Below, piece by piece: positions 41,367 to 50,423 of a DNA stretch of 58,258 bases; positions within the stretch are counted from its first letter, which is position 1; each line of letters starts with the position of its first letter. The translations under genes and the position numbers were made by a program. The stretch covers positions 1 through 58,258 of the forward strand of contig LDXJ01000040.1 in NCBI GenBank assembly GCA_001029295.1, in the 5' to 3' direction. Origin of the DNA: Peptococcaceae bacterium CEB3 (lineage in GTDB: Bacteria > Bacillota > Desulfitobacteriia > Desulfitobacteriales > Desulfitobacteriaceae). The notes beneath the pieces were generated by a model. It ran no database searches. It worked only from the letters and a program-made list of their open reading frames with translations, and was not told the DNA's origin.

Positions 41367-43523
41367 ATGAGTCTAAAAAGGGACATAGCAAGGGTATTCA
41401 GTTCCAATGTCATTGCTTTGTTGGTAGGAATCATCACGGGTTTCCTCGTTCCCGCCTTTCTACCTCTGGACCAGTATGCGTACCTGAAGACTTTTACACT
41501 ATACATTGGCTACGTTGGGATTCTGCATTTTGGCTTTATTGATGGCCTGTATATCAAATACGGCGGTAAAAGGGAAGAAGAACTAGATAAGAGCATCCTC
41601 AAGGGAGAACATAGGTTTCTGCTTTTTCTTCAGTTGGCTGTGACCATGGTATTTTTAGCTTTAGGAATAGCTTTCAAAGATGGCATTTTAATTGCTTTCT
41701 CGCTGGCGATTATCCCCACAAACATGAGAACCCTTTTTCAATTTCTATTTCAGGCTTTAGGACAGTTTGGGCTATATTCGAAGATAGCGCTTCTTACGCC
41801 CAACTTGCTTCTTCTGACGAACCTATTCCTGATATACGTCTTAAGGATTAATAATTTCTGGCCCTTTGTCTTTGGATCCTTGGGCGTATACTATATAGTC
41901 TTTATCGGTTTAGAGATTATGTTTCTGCGCAGGGTAAGGGGGTGTAAACCTCTTAACGATAATAAAGAACTAATCAACAATTTCAGAGTGGGCATTTTTG
42001 TGATGACTGGGAACTTATCCGCACTTCTTTTTTACTCCATGGATCGCTGGTTTGTAAAACTGCTGTTTTCCATAAGTAGCTTCGCATATTACTCATTTGC
42101 TATTTCGATGATGTCGATTGTAAATGTCTTAATAAGTTCCATCACAATGACATTTTACCCCTATCTCGTTCGCAATCAGGAAGAGGATCTGCTTAAGAAA
42201 ATAAAGACTGGTTTACTAGTCATAGGGACGGTTGCCAGCGGAGCCTACTTTGTCTTCGCTTTTATTGTAAGGGTGTTCATGAAGAAGTATATCCCGTCGC
42301 TAGACATCATATCCATCCTGTTCGCGGAATGTCCGGCTGTTATCGTAATTAACGCTTTATACGTAAATCTCTATAAAGCTCGAAAAAGGGAGCGGCAGTA
42401 TTTTTTCACAGTATTTAGGATGCTCGCAGTTACACTGGTATTGAACGCTGTTTCTGTCCTGCTCTACAAGCGGCCACAAAGCATCGCCTTAGCCACAACC
42501 CTCTCCTTCTATGTGTGGTATGTATTCTCCAGCAGGCATTTCGACGCACTGAAGATTCGCGCGAAGGAACTCATTTATCTGTTGTCATACCTGACCCTAT
42601 TTTTTATCAGCGCTATCCTCCTCAGTTGGTGGCAAGGGCTTATAGCGTACCCCCTTTCAATAGTGGGGTTGAATCTGTTGTTCTACTATAGCGAAATGAA
42701 GGAATGGGTCAGGGAGAACCTGAAAGGTGTTGGTATAATGAGGCGTCTGCGGAGGCCCCTGAGACTCTCTGGAGGGCGAGTCCGCGTCGACCTGCGGATC
42801 GTCGGGGTGACCCTCTTCCTGGCTTTGGTGGTGGTTGTCGCGATGTATTTGCGGACGAATCACTGGGTCAACGCGCGCCCGGGTAATCCCGTTGTGGTCA
42901 AAGAAACGCAACCCAATCAACCGACTGTAACCGAAGCTCCCCAGAGGAAACACGGGACAGAGGCTCGTGACCTGCGCTCTAACACCGCTAATACCAAGAT
43001 CGTCACCGTCGGAGATTCCTTCACCTATGGCAACCCATTCGGCCCTCAGGAGTCCTGGCCCAAATGGGTCGCTAACCTGCTTGGGGTTGATGTCGTCAAT
43101 AATGCAAGAATCGGCCAGACTTCGCGGGATGTCCTCACTCATTTCGACCGGGATGTCTTAGCTTACAACCCCGGCCGAGTCGTCATCTTCGTCGGAGACG
43201 GGGACGCAATCAAGAGGGTGAGTGAGGCGGACTACCAAAACGATATTAAGGCCATGGTCGAGAAGGCGTGGGCGAGTAATATTACCCCGATCTTGGCCCT
43301 GCCCGTTCCTTATAGGGGGCTCTCTCAGCCCATAGGGGCCATGCGCAGCTGGCTCACGGCCTACGCTAAAGAGCAGAAGATCCGGACTCTGGATTTTGCT
43401 TCTGTTTTATTTGACAGCCAAGGTAACTACCTTCCTGGCATGTCGAACGACGGGAAATACCCCTCGCTTCAAGGCTACAGAGCGATGGGGGACTATGCGG
43501 TCCAAGTCTTAGAGAAGGGGTGA
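41367..43523 (+). CDS. Wzx flippase fused to a membrane-anchored SGNH hydrolase
   Basis: 718 residues in one frame. Residues 1-457 are a 12-14 span polysaccharide flippase (MATE/Wzx type: LKRDIARVFSSNVIALLVGI, DRWFVKLLFSISSFAYYSFA). Residues 458-718 form a different protein: a basic start MRRLRRPLRLSGGRVRVD, one membrane span (IVGVTLFLALVVVVAMYL), a linker, and an SGNH/GDSL domain with VTVGDSFTYGNPFGPQES (nucleophile Ser in GDSF), VVIFVGDGDAI and a C-terminal block ending [20 protein letters not shown]. Base composition jumps from AT-rich to GC-rich at about 42,690. The ATG at 42738 has AAAGGTG upstream and may still serve as a start for the esterase alone. The SGNH half would deacylate or acylate the exported glycan. 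Confidence 0.85.
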   Translation: MSLKRDIARVFSSNVIALLVGIITGFLVPAFLPLDQYAYLKTFTLYIGYVGILHFGFIDGLYIKYGGKREEELDKSILKGEHRFLLFLQLAVTMVFLALGIAFKDGILIAFSLAIIPTNMRTLFQFLFQALGQFGLYSKIALLTPNLLLLTNLFLIYVLRINNFWPFVFGSLGVYYIVFIGLEIMFLRRVRGCKPLNDNKELINNFRVGIFVMTGNLSALLFYSMDRWFVKLLFSISSFAYYSFAISMMSIVNVLISSITMTFYPYLVRNQEEDLLKKIKTGLLVIGTVASGAYFVFAFIVRVFMKKYIPSLDIISILFAECPAVIVINALYVNLYKARKRERQYFFTVFRMLAVTLVLNAVSVLLYKRPQSIALATTLSFYVWYVFSSRHFDALKIRAKELIYLLSYLTLFFISAILLSWWQGLIAYPLSIVGLNLLFYYSEMKEWVRENLKGVGIMRRLRRPLRLSGGRVRVDLRIVGVTLFLALVVVVAMYLRTNHWVNARPGNPVVVKETQPNQPTVTEAPQRKHGTEARDLRSNTANTKIVTVGDSFTYGNPFGPQESWPKWVANLLGVDVVNNARIGQTSRDVLTHFDRDVLAYNPGRVVIFVGDGDAIKRVSEADYQNDIKAMVEKAWASNITPILALPVPYRGLSQPIGAMRSWLTAYAKEQKIRTLDFASVLFDSQGNYLPGMSNDGKYPSLQGYRAMGDYAVQVLEKG

Positions 43524-44380
43524 AAAGAGACGTGAAAGTCATGGTCACGGGTGCGAACGGCCAGTTGGGCAGGGAAATCGCAAGACAGTTTCAGGGAAGG
43601 TATGGACTCTTCCTGCACGACCTGCCCGGCCTGGATATTACCGACTACCCGTCGGTCGAAAGCCGGATCACGGAGATTAACCCGGCGGTGGTGATCAACG
43701 CGGCCGCTTACACGAATGTGGAGAAGGCGGAGGAAGACGAGCCGGCGGCTTTTCAGGTGAATGCCATGGGGGCGCAAAACTTAGCCATCGCCTGCAAACG
43801 AACCGGGGCCAAATTCGTCCAGATCAGCACGGATTACATCTTCGACGGCACCAAAAACACTCCCTACGCCGAGTTCGATTTCCCTCACCCGCTTTCGGTC
43901 TACGGTCAAAGTAAGCTCTGGGGTGAGAAGCTGGTGGAGGAAGCGGGCGGGGACTATTTTATCCTGCGCACCTCCTGGCTCTACGGGGACGGTCCGAATT
44001 TTGTCAAGACGATGCTGAAACTTGCCGGTGAGCGGGATAAGCTCAGCGTCGTGGCCGACCAGTACGGCACGCCGACTTATACCAAGGATTTGGTCTGGGT
44101 CATCGAAAAACTGATGCACACGGAGTTCTATGGTGTCTATCACGCGTCCAATAACGGGAGCTGCAGCTGGTATGAGTTTGCCTTAAAGATCTTCGAACTC
44201 GCGGGTCAAGAGGTGATCGTCGAGCCTGTAAATAGTGATGAATACCCGACGAAGGCCCGGCGCCCCAGGTACTCGGTCATGGAAAACAAAATCCTCAAGT
44301 TAAGGGGGCTTGACCTGAAGCGGCCCTGGGAAGAGGCCTTGCGGGACTATCTCACGAACGACCTCGGGTTGGCTCACTGA
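43520..44380 (+). CDS. rmlD: dTDP-4-dehydrorhamnose reductase
   Basis: 286 residues. [18 protein letters not shown] (NADPH-binding), [60 protein letters not shown] and [17 protein letters not shown] (YxxxK) are classical for RmlD. It reduces dTDP-4-keto-L-rhamnose to dTDP-L-rhamnose. The start may be GTG 43520, overlapping the stop of the preceding gene by 4 bases, or GTG 43532. Together with rmlB, rmlA and rmlC it gives the complete rhamnose nucleotide route. Confidence 0.93.
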   Translation: MKRDVKVMVTGANGQLGREIARQFQGRYGLFLHDLPGLDITDYPSVESRITEINPAVVINAAAYTNVEKAEEDEPAAFQVNAMGAQNLAIACKRTGAKFVQISTDYIFDGTKNTPYAEFDFPHPLSVYGQSKLWGEKLVEEAGGDYFILRTSWLYGDGPNFVKTMLKLAGERDKLSVVADQYGTPTYTKDLVWVIEKLMHTEFYGVYHASNNGSCSWYEFALKIFELAGQEVIVEPVNSDEYPTKARRPRYSVMENKILKLRGLDLKRPWEEALRDYLTNDLGLAH

Positions 44381-44402
44381 AAACAGGGGAGGGGGCAAGA
44401 AT

Positions 44403-45470
44403 TTGAAAACGCATCTCGTAACCGGAGGAGCGGGTTTCATCGGGAGCAACTTCATCCGGCACGTGATTTCCCAAGGGGATGTGGGCCTGGTCAATCTGGA
44501 CAAGCTCACCTATGCCGGCAACCTCGACTCTCTGGCGGACATTTCCGGGCATCCGAACTACACTTTCTGCCAAGGGGATATAGGAGATAGGGCCTTGGTG
44601 ACGAGTCTTCTCAGGAAATACCAAGTGGAGGTGGTCGTCAACTTCGCGGCCGAATCCCATGTCGACCGTTCGATCGACGGACCGGCGGACTTCATCCAGA
44701 CCAATATCGTCGGGACTTTTGAGCTCTTGGAGGCGGTGCGGGCTTACTGGAGTGAGAACAAAGAAGAGCTTGAGGGTCGTTTCCGCTTTCTCCACGTCTC
44801 CACTGATGAAGTCTACGGATCCTTGAGAAGCGAGGGGTATTTCAGGGAGGAGAGCGCTTATGCCCCCAACTCACCCTATTCGGCTTCCAAGGCAGCCTCC
44901 GATCACTTGGTCCGCGCTTATTATCACACTTATGGAGTGCCGACCCTCACCACCAACTGCTCCAACAACTACGGGCCCTATCAGTTTCCGGAAAAGCTCA
45001 TCCCGCTCATGATTCTCAACGCGCTTGATCATAAGCCCTTACCGGTCTATGGTGATGGTCAAAATATCCGCGACTGGCTCTATGTCCTCGATCACTGCCG
45101 GGCCATTCAGACCGTCGTCGAGCGGGGAGTACCGGGTGAGACTTATAATGTCGGCGGGAATAATGAAAAGAGTAACTTGGCAGTAGTCAACACCCTGTGT
45201 GATTTGTTGGACGAGTTGGCACCCAGGGCTGATGGAGCGAGCTACCGGGGGCAAATCGCCTTTGTCAAAGACCGGCCCGGCCATGACCGGCGCTATGCGA
45301 TCGATTCCGCGAAACTGCAAACGGCTTTGGCCTGGAAACCCCGGGAGACCTTTAGTACCGGACTTAAAAAAACAGTTCAGTGGTACTTGGCCAACCGGGA
45401 GTGGTGCCAAAGGGTGGCCGACGGCAGTTATCGGCGGGAGCGGCTGGGACTTCTGGAGCTTGCGCGGTAG
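44403..45470 (+). CDS. rmlB: dTDP-glucose 4,6-dehydratase
   Basis: 355 residues. [83 protein letters not shown] (YxxxK) and [20 protein letters not shown] are diagnostic for RmlB. It makes dTDP-4-keto-6-deoxyglucose. The start is TTG 44403 with GGGGAGGGGG upstream. Remarkably, the last 35 bases of the gene are the first part of a 75-base tandem repeat that continues for about 600 bases downstream, so its tail codons are part of the repeat. Confidence 0.94.
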   Translation: MKTHLVTGGAGFIGSNFIRHVISQGDVGLVNLDKLTYAGNLDSLADISGHPNYTFCQGDIGDRALVTSLLRKYQVEVVVNFAAESHVDRSIDGPADFIQTNIVGTFELLEAVRAYWSENKEELEGRFRFLHVSTDEVYGSLRSEGYFREESAYAPNSPYSASKAASDHLVRAYYHTYGVPTLTTNCSNNYGPYQFPEKLIPLMILNALDHKPLPVYGDGQNIRDWLYVLDHCRAIQTVVERGVPGETYNVGGNNEKSNLAVVNTLCDLLDELAPRADGASYRGQIAFVKDRPGHDRRYAIDSAKLQTALAWKPRETFSTGLKKTVQWYLANREWCQRVADGSYRRERLGLLELAR

Positions 45471-46063
45471 GGTTATGTTGACGCTGGAGCCGAGCGGGCC
45501 TGAATTTGGAGGGAGCGGCTGGGACTTCTGGAGCTTGCGCGGTAGGGTTATGTTGACGCCGGAGCCGAGCGGGCCTGAATTTGGAGGGAACGGCTGGGAC
45601 TTCCGGAGCATCTGCGTTAGCGTTATGTCGACGCTGGAGCTGACTGAGCTTGAACGGGCGGGAACGGTTGGGATTTCTGGAGCTTGTGCGTTAGTATTTA
45701 TGTCGAAGCTTGAGCTAAGCGTGCTTGAGTTGGCGGGAACGGTTGGGACCTCCGGAGCTTGTGCGTTAGAGTTACATCGACGCAGGGGCCGAGCGGGCCT
45801 GAATTGGCGGAAACGGTTGGGATTTCTGGAGCTTGTGCGTTGGGGTTATGTCGACGTCGCACCGTACCGGGTCTGAACCAGCGGAACGGTTGGGACTTCC
45901 GGAGCCTGTGCGTTAGCGTTGTGTCGATGCCGGAGCTGACCGAGTCTGAATGGGCTGGAACGGTTGGGACTTCAGGAGCTTGTGCGTCAGTGTTTATGTC
46001 GACGCCGGACCCGACCGCGTCTAAGCGGGCGGAACGGTCGGGACTTCGGGAGCCTGTCCGTCA
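45436..46063 (+). repeat. 75-base minisatellite starting inside the rmlB 3' end
   Basis: Eight full units plus a partial ninth. Units start at 45436, 45511, 45586, 45660, 45735, 45809, 45882, 45956 and 46030 (periods 73-75). Units 1 and 2 differ at one or two positions, while later ones drift to about 65-75% similarity. Each carries GGGACTTCTGGAGCTTG-like and GTTATGTCGACGC-like segments. Unit 1 includes the rmlB stop codon. The repeat fills the whole rmlB-rmlA gap. A long open frame through it only reflects the unit being a multiple of three. Confidence 0.92.
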
Positions 46064-46094
46064 ACCAGGGAGGAGATAGGGGTATGATAAAACC

Positions 46095-46982
46095 ATGATT
46101 AAAAAAGGAATCATTCTCGCCGGAGGATCCGGCACCCGGCTCTACCCGCTCACGACCGCGGTTAGTAAGCAGCTGATGCCGGTCTACAACAAGCCGATGA
46201 TCTATTACCCGCTCAGCACTTTAATGCTCGCCGGGATTAAAGAAATACTCATCATCACCACGCCCCAGGACCGACCCCTCTTTCAAGGGGTGCTGGGAGA
46301 CGGGAGCCAATGGGGACTCCGCCTGGAATATGCCGTTCAGCCCACTCCGGGAGGGCTGGCCCAAGCTTTTCTCATCGGCCGGGATTTCATCGCCGCCGAC
46401 GGCTGTGCCCTCGTTTTGGGGGATAATATCTTCTATGGCCACGACCTCACCGGGAGCCTCGCCCGGGCCGCCAAGGAGGATAGCGGAGCGATCGTCTTTG
46501 CGTACTGGGTCAAAGATCCCGAGCGCTACGGCGTGGTGGAGTTTGACCAACGCGGACAGGCCGTGAGCATGGAGGAAAAGCCCAGCCGGCCGAAGTCCAA
46601 CTACGCAGTAACCGGCCTCTATTTCTACGACAACCAAGTCGTGGACATCGCCTCGAGCCTCCGTCCCTCCGCTCGCGGGGAACTGGAGATTACCGACGTG
46701 AACAAAGTCTATCTGGAGCGTCGCCAATTGAGAGTGGAGAAATTGGGCCGCGGTTATGCCTGGCTCGACACCGGTACCCATGAGTCCCTCCTCCAAGCCG
46801 CGAATTTCATCCAGACGGTGGAGGAGCGGCAGGGGTTAATGGTGGCCTGTCCGGAGGAAATCGCTTACCGCATGGGCTATATCGACGCCGGAGAGGTGCT
46901 CCGCCTGGCGGATCCGCTCAGCAAGAACGGCTACGGGCTCTACCTGCGTAACCTGGTGAGGGAGGGTGTTAGTCAGTTGTAA
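46095..46982 (+). CDS. rmlA: Glucose-1-phosphate thymidylyltransferase
   Basis: 295 residues. [20 protein letters not shown] (nucleotide-binding signature), [82 protein letters not shown] and [13 protein letters not shown] are diagnostic for RmlA. It makes dTDP-glucose from glucose-1-phosphate and dTTP and is usually feedback-inhibited by dTDP-rhamnose. The gene is isolated from rmlB by the 75-base repeat and from rmlC by a 31-base repeat. The ribosome site is weak: GGGAGGAG lies about 20 bases upstream. Confidence 0.95.
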   Translation: MIKKGIILAGGSGTRLYPLTTAVSKQLMPVYNKPMIYYPLSTLMLAGIKEILIITTPQDRPLFQGVLGDGSQWGLRLEYAVQPTPGGLAQAFLIGRDFIAADGCALVLGDNIFYGHDLTGSLARAAKEDSGAIVFAYWVKDPERYGVVEFDQRGQAVSMEEKPSRPKSNYAVTGLYFYDNQVVDIASSLRPSARGELEITDVNKVYLERRQLRVEKLGRGYAWLDTGTHESLLQAANFIQTVEERQGLMVACPEEIAYRMGYIDAGEVLRLADPLSKNGYGLYLRNLVREGVSQL

Positions 46983-47280
46983 ACTGGTGAGGAAGCATGC
47001 TTGTCAATCGTAATCTGGTAAGGGAGGGTCCGTGTCAATCGCGACTTCGGAGGGGACAGGGAAGTTTAAAAGTGATGCCATGAACCAACATGTCGTGTCC
47101 AGCGCATTGTTTTTAGCCTAGATATAGTTGAGAAATTTCGCTTTGACCAGACCCTGACCCTGGGTAAGGAAAGGTGCTAGTCAATGGCATCCTGATAAGG
47201 GAAGGTGTTTGTCAATCGCATCCCGATAAGGGAAGGTGTTTGTCAATCGCAACTTGGTGAAGGGAGGTGTTTGTCAATGA
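46953..47280 (+). repeat. 31-base repeat carrying a ribosome-site motif, between rmlA and rmlC
   Basis: Units start at about 46953, 46984 and 47015, then after about 115 unrelated bases again at 47160, 47191, 47222 and 47254. The core is GATAAGGGAAGGTGTTTGTC with AATCGCA. Each has an AGGGAGG-like stretch, and the last unit is the true ribosome site of rmlC (AGGGAGG at 47261-47267). The first unit overlaps the rmlA 3' end. Confidence 0.85.
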
Positions 47281-47846
47281 ACGTGATAAAAACGCACTTG
47301 CCCGGGGTCCTCATTATTGAGCCGGACATCTTCGGGGATAAGCGGGGCTTTTTTATGGAGACTTGGAATAGGGTGCGCTATGGGGACAAGGGTCTCACGG
47401 TCAACTTCGTCCAGGACAACCTTTCTTTTTCCCAAAAAGGAGTGCTCCGGGGCCTTCACTTCCAGTACCCAAATCCGCAAGGAAAACTGGTCTACGTCCT
47501 GCAAGGGGAAGTCTTTGACGTGGCGGTGGACATCCGGCTCGGTTCCCCGACCTTCGGCTGCTGGCAGGGAGTGACCCTCTCGGGTGAGAACAAGAGGCAA
47601 TTCTACATACCGGAAGGGTTTGCCCATGGCTTTTGCGTAACCAGTGATACGGCTCTCTTCGCCTATAAGTGCACGGAGGTTTACACTCCGAAAGCCGAGC
47701 ACGGGCTCCTCTGGAATGACCCGGATCTCGGCATTGACTGGCCGGTGGCTGAGCCGTTATTATCTGAGAAGGACAAGGTCTATCCCAGACTGCGTGATTT
47801 GGGGGCTAGGGTTTTGCCTAGGTACGCAAAGTCCGGTTCGGAGTAG
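47277..47846 (+). CDS. rmlC: dTDP-4-dehydrorhamnose 3,5-epimerase
   Basis: 189 residues, cupin fold. LPGVLIIEPDIFGDKRGFFM, TVNFVQDNLSFSQKGVLRGL with HFQYP, KLVYVLQGEVFDVAVDIRLG, FYIPEGFAHGFCV and LLWNDPDLGIDWPV are diagnostic. The active-site His in RGLHFQ and the Tyr/Asp near FAYKCTEVY are present. The ATG at 47277 follows AGGGAGG. Longer in-frame starts lie in the tandem repeat and add only repeat-derived residues. It is the last gene of the rhamnose set; no clear terminator was found after it. Confidence 0.95.
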   Translation: MNVIKTHLPGVLIIEPDIFGDKRGFFMETWNRVRYGDKGLTVNFVQDNLSFSQKGVLRGLHFQYPNPQGKLVYVLQGEVFDVAVDIRLGSPTFGCWQGVTLSGENKRQFYIPEGFAHGFCVTSDTALFAYKCTEVYTPKAEHGLLWNDPDLGIDWPVAEPLLSEKDKVYPRLRDLGARVLPRYAKSGSE

Positions 47847-47937
47847 GAAGTATGGCCCAGTTGGAGCGTTGGCAAGGCTTTGCCAAAGGCGGGGGAGTCG
47901 AGGAGCAAGATAAAGTCTGCAGGGTGGGGGGTCAGGA

Positions 47938-48885
47938 ATGAGCAAATTTACCACAAATGAACGCTGCTTTGTACGGAATCAAGAATGCGGGCGGGTATTT
48001 TCGGGATCTAAACTTTGCTTCATCGCATGCCCGGCATCGGAAGAAATAAGTCTTGAATTAAGCGTTATTAAAGAGAAACTTAGAAAGTATAAAATTGAAC
48101 CGTACGTTGCTGTCGAAGAACGGGAATTAGGAAAGGACATTTTTTGCGAGAAGATATGTGGGAAGATTATCGAGGCCAAATTCTGTGTGGTGATACTAAA
48201 CCACGTTAAGAACGAAAATGGAACTTTAGTTCCAAATTCAAATGTCTATTATGAATATGGTCTAATGACAGGGCTACACAAAAAGATAATACCAATTCAA
48301 AAAGAAGGACAAAAACTTGCATTTAATATTCAAAGTTTCGAGTCAATAATTTATAAGCCGAATACTCTGACGGAAGAGATTGATAACGCTATTATGAAAA
48401 CAATTCTGAATACGGAGGAAAGGGAGATTTCTGATAGAAAGGGAATGAATCCGTCGTGGCTAGCTGGTTTAAATGGCTATATTGAGATAGATAGGTTTGG
48501 TGATCGGGATTTTAGGGACCTGGTATTTCAATGCAAGGATACCCATATGAGGGCTTTTCAAAATCCCTTAGAAGGAACAATAGCTGTAATTGGGCCATTT
48601 GAAGCCCTTAGCTTTCCAGCGATTGCAACAGAATTTAAGGTTATATTTAACCGCCTACAGCAGTTGCGAGCGGGTTTACAATTACAGATTCAGGAGCTAG
48701 AAGTTCAGAAGGAAGTTGACGGATTAGCAAGAGCCAGATTTAGGAATGGGTTTGTAACACTTCAGCATCAGGTTGAGATGCTAGAAAAGGTGAAATACGT
48801 TTTGGTCGACAACCCTGGAATTAGCGTTGATGAGGTTTTGTTAGAAATAAAAAATATACCCTACTTAGAGGTATGGACAGCATAA
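47938..48885 (+). CDS. TIR/deoxyribosyltransferase-like nucleotide-binding protein, candidate defence effector
   Basis: 315 residues. Residues 25-135 look like the TIR-like / nucleoside 2-deoxyribosyltransferase-like fold: KLCFIACPASEEISLELSVI, then YVAVEERELGKDIFCEKI, AKFCVVILNHV, and NSNVYYEYGLMTGLHKKIIP with Glu106 in the position of the catalytic glutamate of that superfamily. The C-terminal ~180 residues are mostly helical (EFKVIFNRLQQLRAGLQLQI) and not recognised. The gene is AT-rich, unlike rmlC before it. It starts at ATG 47938 after GGGTGGGGGG. Just after the stop is a copy of the palindromic repeat. NAD or nucleotide cleavage is inferred from the fold only. Confidence 0.65.
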   Translation: MSKFTTNERCFVRNQECGRVFSGSKLCFIACPASEEISLELSVIKEKLRKYKIEPYVAVEERELGKDIFCEKICGKIIEAKFCVVILNHVKNENGTLVPNSNVYYEYGLMTGLHKKIIPIQKEGQKLAFNIQSFESIIYKPNTLTEEIDNAIMKTILNTEEREISDRKGMNPSWLAGLNGYIEIDRFGDRDFRDLVFQCKDTHMRAFQNPLEGTIAVIGPFEALSFPAIATEFKVIFNRLQQLRAGLQLQIQELEVQKEVDGLARARFRNGFVTLQHQVEMLEKVKYVLVDNPGISVDEVLLEIKNIPYLEVWTA

Positions 48886-48915
48886 TGCTCGACTAGAATT
48901 CCCCCGGAATTGTGG
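48886..48915 (+). repeat. Palindromic repeat, partial copy D
   Basis: Begins TGCTCGACTAGAATTCC directly at the stop codon of the preceding gene and continues CCCGGAATTGTGG. It matches the start of the ~80-base element whose fuller copies are at 49953, 50212 and 55401. Confidence 0.6.
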
Positions 48916-48988
48916 GACGCCTGAAACTCGGCTCGGGAGGCGAAGCAGTCAAAGAAAGCCCCCCTCCCTTGCACCGAAAGGATAAAAG

Positions 48989-49534
48989 ATGTTCATTTTT
49001 GGTCACGTGGGTTTTACGACCTTAGCCGCGAGAGGTGTGGAAAAGGTAACAGGGGAAAAGAGGATGGATTACAGGCTGGTGGTCGTCGGTTCCATTCTGC
49101 CCGATCTAATTGACAAACCCATCGGGAGGGTGTTGTTTGAGAGCAAATTTGATAGCGGCAGGGTGTATGCCCATACGTTACTTTTTGTGCTACTTCTCAC
49201 CGGGATCGGGCTATACAGACTCTGGAGGTATGACAAAATTGGCGCTCTGATCTTGGCGGGAGGGAGTGCCTTGCATGAGGTGTTCGACCGCATGTGGATG
49301 TTTCCGAAGATCTGGTTTTGGCCGCTCATAAGCCCACAGCTCGGCCGAGCGGCAAACGGAGCTGTTCCCGCGGCGAGGATGGCCTGGGTGTATTCTGAAT
49401 TTCAGGGTCTCATGACGGATCCCTATATTTACGTCTCCGAAATCATGGGGTTTCTCATCACAGTTTACTTTGTCGTCAGACTTTACCGGCGGCATGGGTT
49501 TTCGGTATTCTTTAGAACGGGAAAAATGATGTAG
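48989..49534 (+). CDS. Membrane-bound metal-dependent hydrolase-like protein (YdjM/DUF457 type)
   Basis: 181 residues. N-terminal FGHVGFTTLAARGVEKVTG followed by LVVVGSILPDLIDKPIGRVL is the typical start of the YdjM/LexA-regulated membrane hydrolase family (His, Asp pair). YAHTLLFVLLLTGIGLYRLW supplies another His, and GGSALHEVFDRMW a further one. Three to four membrane segments are predicted. Function unknown; related proteins are thought to act on lipids or cell-wall precursors. It starts after GAAAGGATAAAAGATG. It has no evident link to its neighbours. Confidence 0.75.
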   Translation: MFIFGHVGFTTLAARGVEKVTGEKRMDYRLVVVGSILPDLIDKPIGRVLFESKFDSGRVYAHTLLFVLLLTGIGLYRLWRYDKIGALILAGGSALHEVFDRMWMFPKIWFWPLISPQLGRAANGAVPAARMAWVYSEFQGLMTDPYIYVSEIMGFLITVYFVVRLYRRHGFSVFFRTGKMM

Positions 49535-49580
49535 GAAGAATTTCTTCACTCCGGATAGAGGGGAAGACGGGACAGTAGAT

Positions 49581-49778
49581 ATGGCCCGGATAGACCAACG
49601 TGTCCAAGCGAAAAGGCGGGTGATTATTAAGAAGTTGCTGAAGAAAGATGGCTACCACCCAGACAAGAGGGAGAAAACGGTCCTGGCGGCTATGGAACAA
49701 GCGGGGTTCATGTGTTTAAACGAAACGGAAATGGATAAGTGGGTCGAAAGGTGGGGTTTCTATGGGATCCAGAGATGA
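49581..49778 (+). CDS. Small basic hypothetical protein
   Basis: 65 residues, highly charged (RVQAKRRVIIKKLLKKDGYH, then KREKTVLAAMEQAGF). Not recognised. No membrane segment. It follows the membrane hydrolase gene after 46 bases. The nearest purine-rich stretch (GAGGGGAAG) is rather far from the ATG, so translation is uncertain. It could be a small regulator or a chance frame. Confidence 0.35.
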   Translation: MARIDQRVQAKRRVIIKKLLKKDGYHPDKREKTVLAAMEQAGFMCLNETEMDKWVERWGFYGIQR

Positions 49779-49952
49779 CACGCGCCACGTGCCCCCCAAA
49801 ACTGGGGAGAAGGGTCAACTATCAAGGGAGGGCTCCTTCGCTGAATCTAAAGAACCGGACGAACCTGAGAAACCATGTTATTCCACGGCTATCTTCATGA
49901 GACTTGGTATCAACAAGTCTTTAAAATTGACTGGGTCGCAAACAATAGCGGT

Positions 49953-50034
49953 GTGCTCGGCCACAATTTCTCCTAGCCAGTCGAAATTGTGCCGGGGTCG
50001 TACCCTCACACAATGGGGAACAATTGTGACAATT
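49953..50034 (+). repeat. Palindromic repeat, copy A
   Basis: TGCTCGGCCACAATTTC and, after 12 bases, GAAATTGTGCCGGGG form a 9-10 base stem, followed by a conserved tail with CTCACACAATGGGGAACAAT and GTGACAATT. It aligns over about 80 bases with copy C at 55401. Confidence 0.75.
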
Positions 50035-50211
50035 AGCGGATTTGGCTTCGCCGGACGCAGCATCGGAAAGTGCACAATGGAAGGTTACACTCAATTCAGA
50101 TGGAAATCCTTCCAACGAGTAGTCGAAAGAAAGGCATCAACAGCGCGGGATGGAGGGAACTTATGCGCAAAAATCGCCTAGATGCCCGTATCGTCGGATT
50201 GACCTTTTCAT

Positions 50212-50287
50212 TGCTCGACCCCAATTCCTCCGTCTCGCCAGAATTGTGCATGGGTCTGACCGCGTCACAAAGGGAAACGACTCCGAC
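50212..50287 (+). repeat. Palindromic repeat, copy B
   Basis: TGCTCGACCCCAATTCCTCC, then CAGAATTGTGCATGGGTCTGACC and GTCACAAAGGGAAACGACTC. It is the same element as copies A and C, with an arm shortened by substitutions. Confidence 0.75.
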
Positions 50288-50423
50288 TGCTCGGTAGGTA
50301 TGTTTCTTCCTACTCGGCGGAACGGTTTCCGATAGTCGCCGTTCTGCGTACGTTCCTTCACCCTCTATTTTCCTGGCAGCTTCGCCAATTGTCCACGGTG
50401 ATCTGATTCGGACACCTGAGGAG

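Larger units (their letters stand above)
49779..50423 (+). other. Non-coding stretch with two palindromic repeat copies
   Basis: Apart from repeat copies A and B nothing is supported. Open frames on both strands cross the repeats and have no conserved content. The end of the stretch provides the region upstream of the VanZ-like gene. Confidence 0.45.

Noticed and set aside
45199-45876. 225-residue open frame through the 75-base repeats
   Set aside because: It begins inside rmlB in another frame and stays open only because the repeat unit is a multiple of three; repeated residues do not match any fold.
45436-47280. CRISPR arrays in the regular repeats near rmlB/rmlA/rmlC
   Set aside because: Units are contiguous tandem copies without unique spacers and drift gradually; no cas genes are present.
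49762-50181. 139-residue frame after the small basic protein
   Set aside because: It passes through palindromic repeat copy A and has no conserved content.
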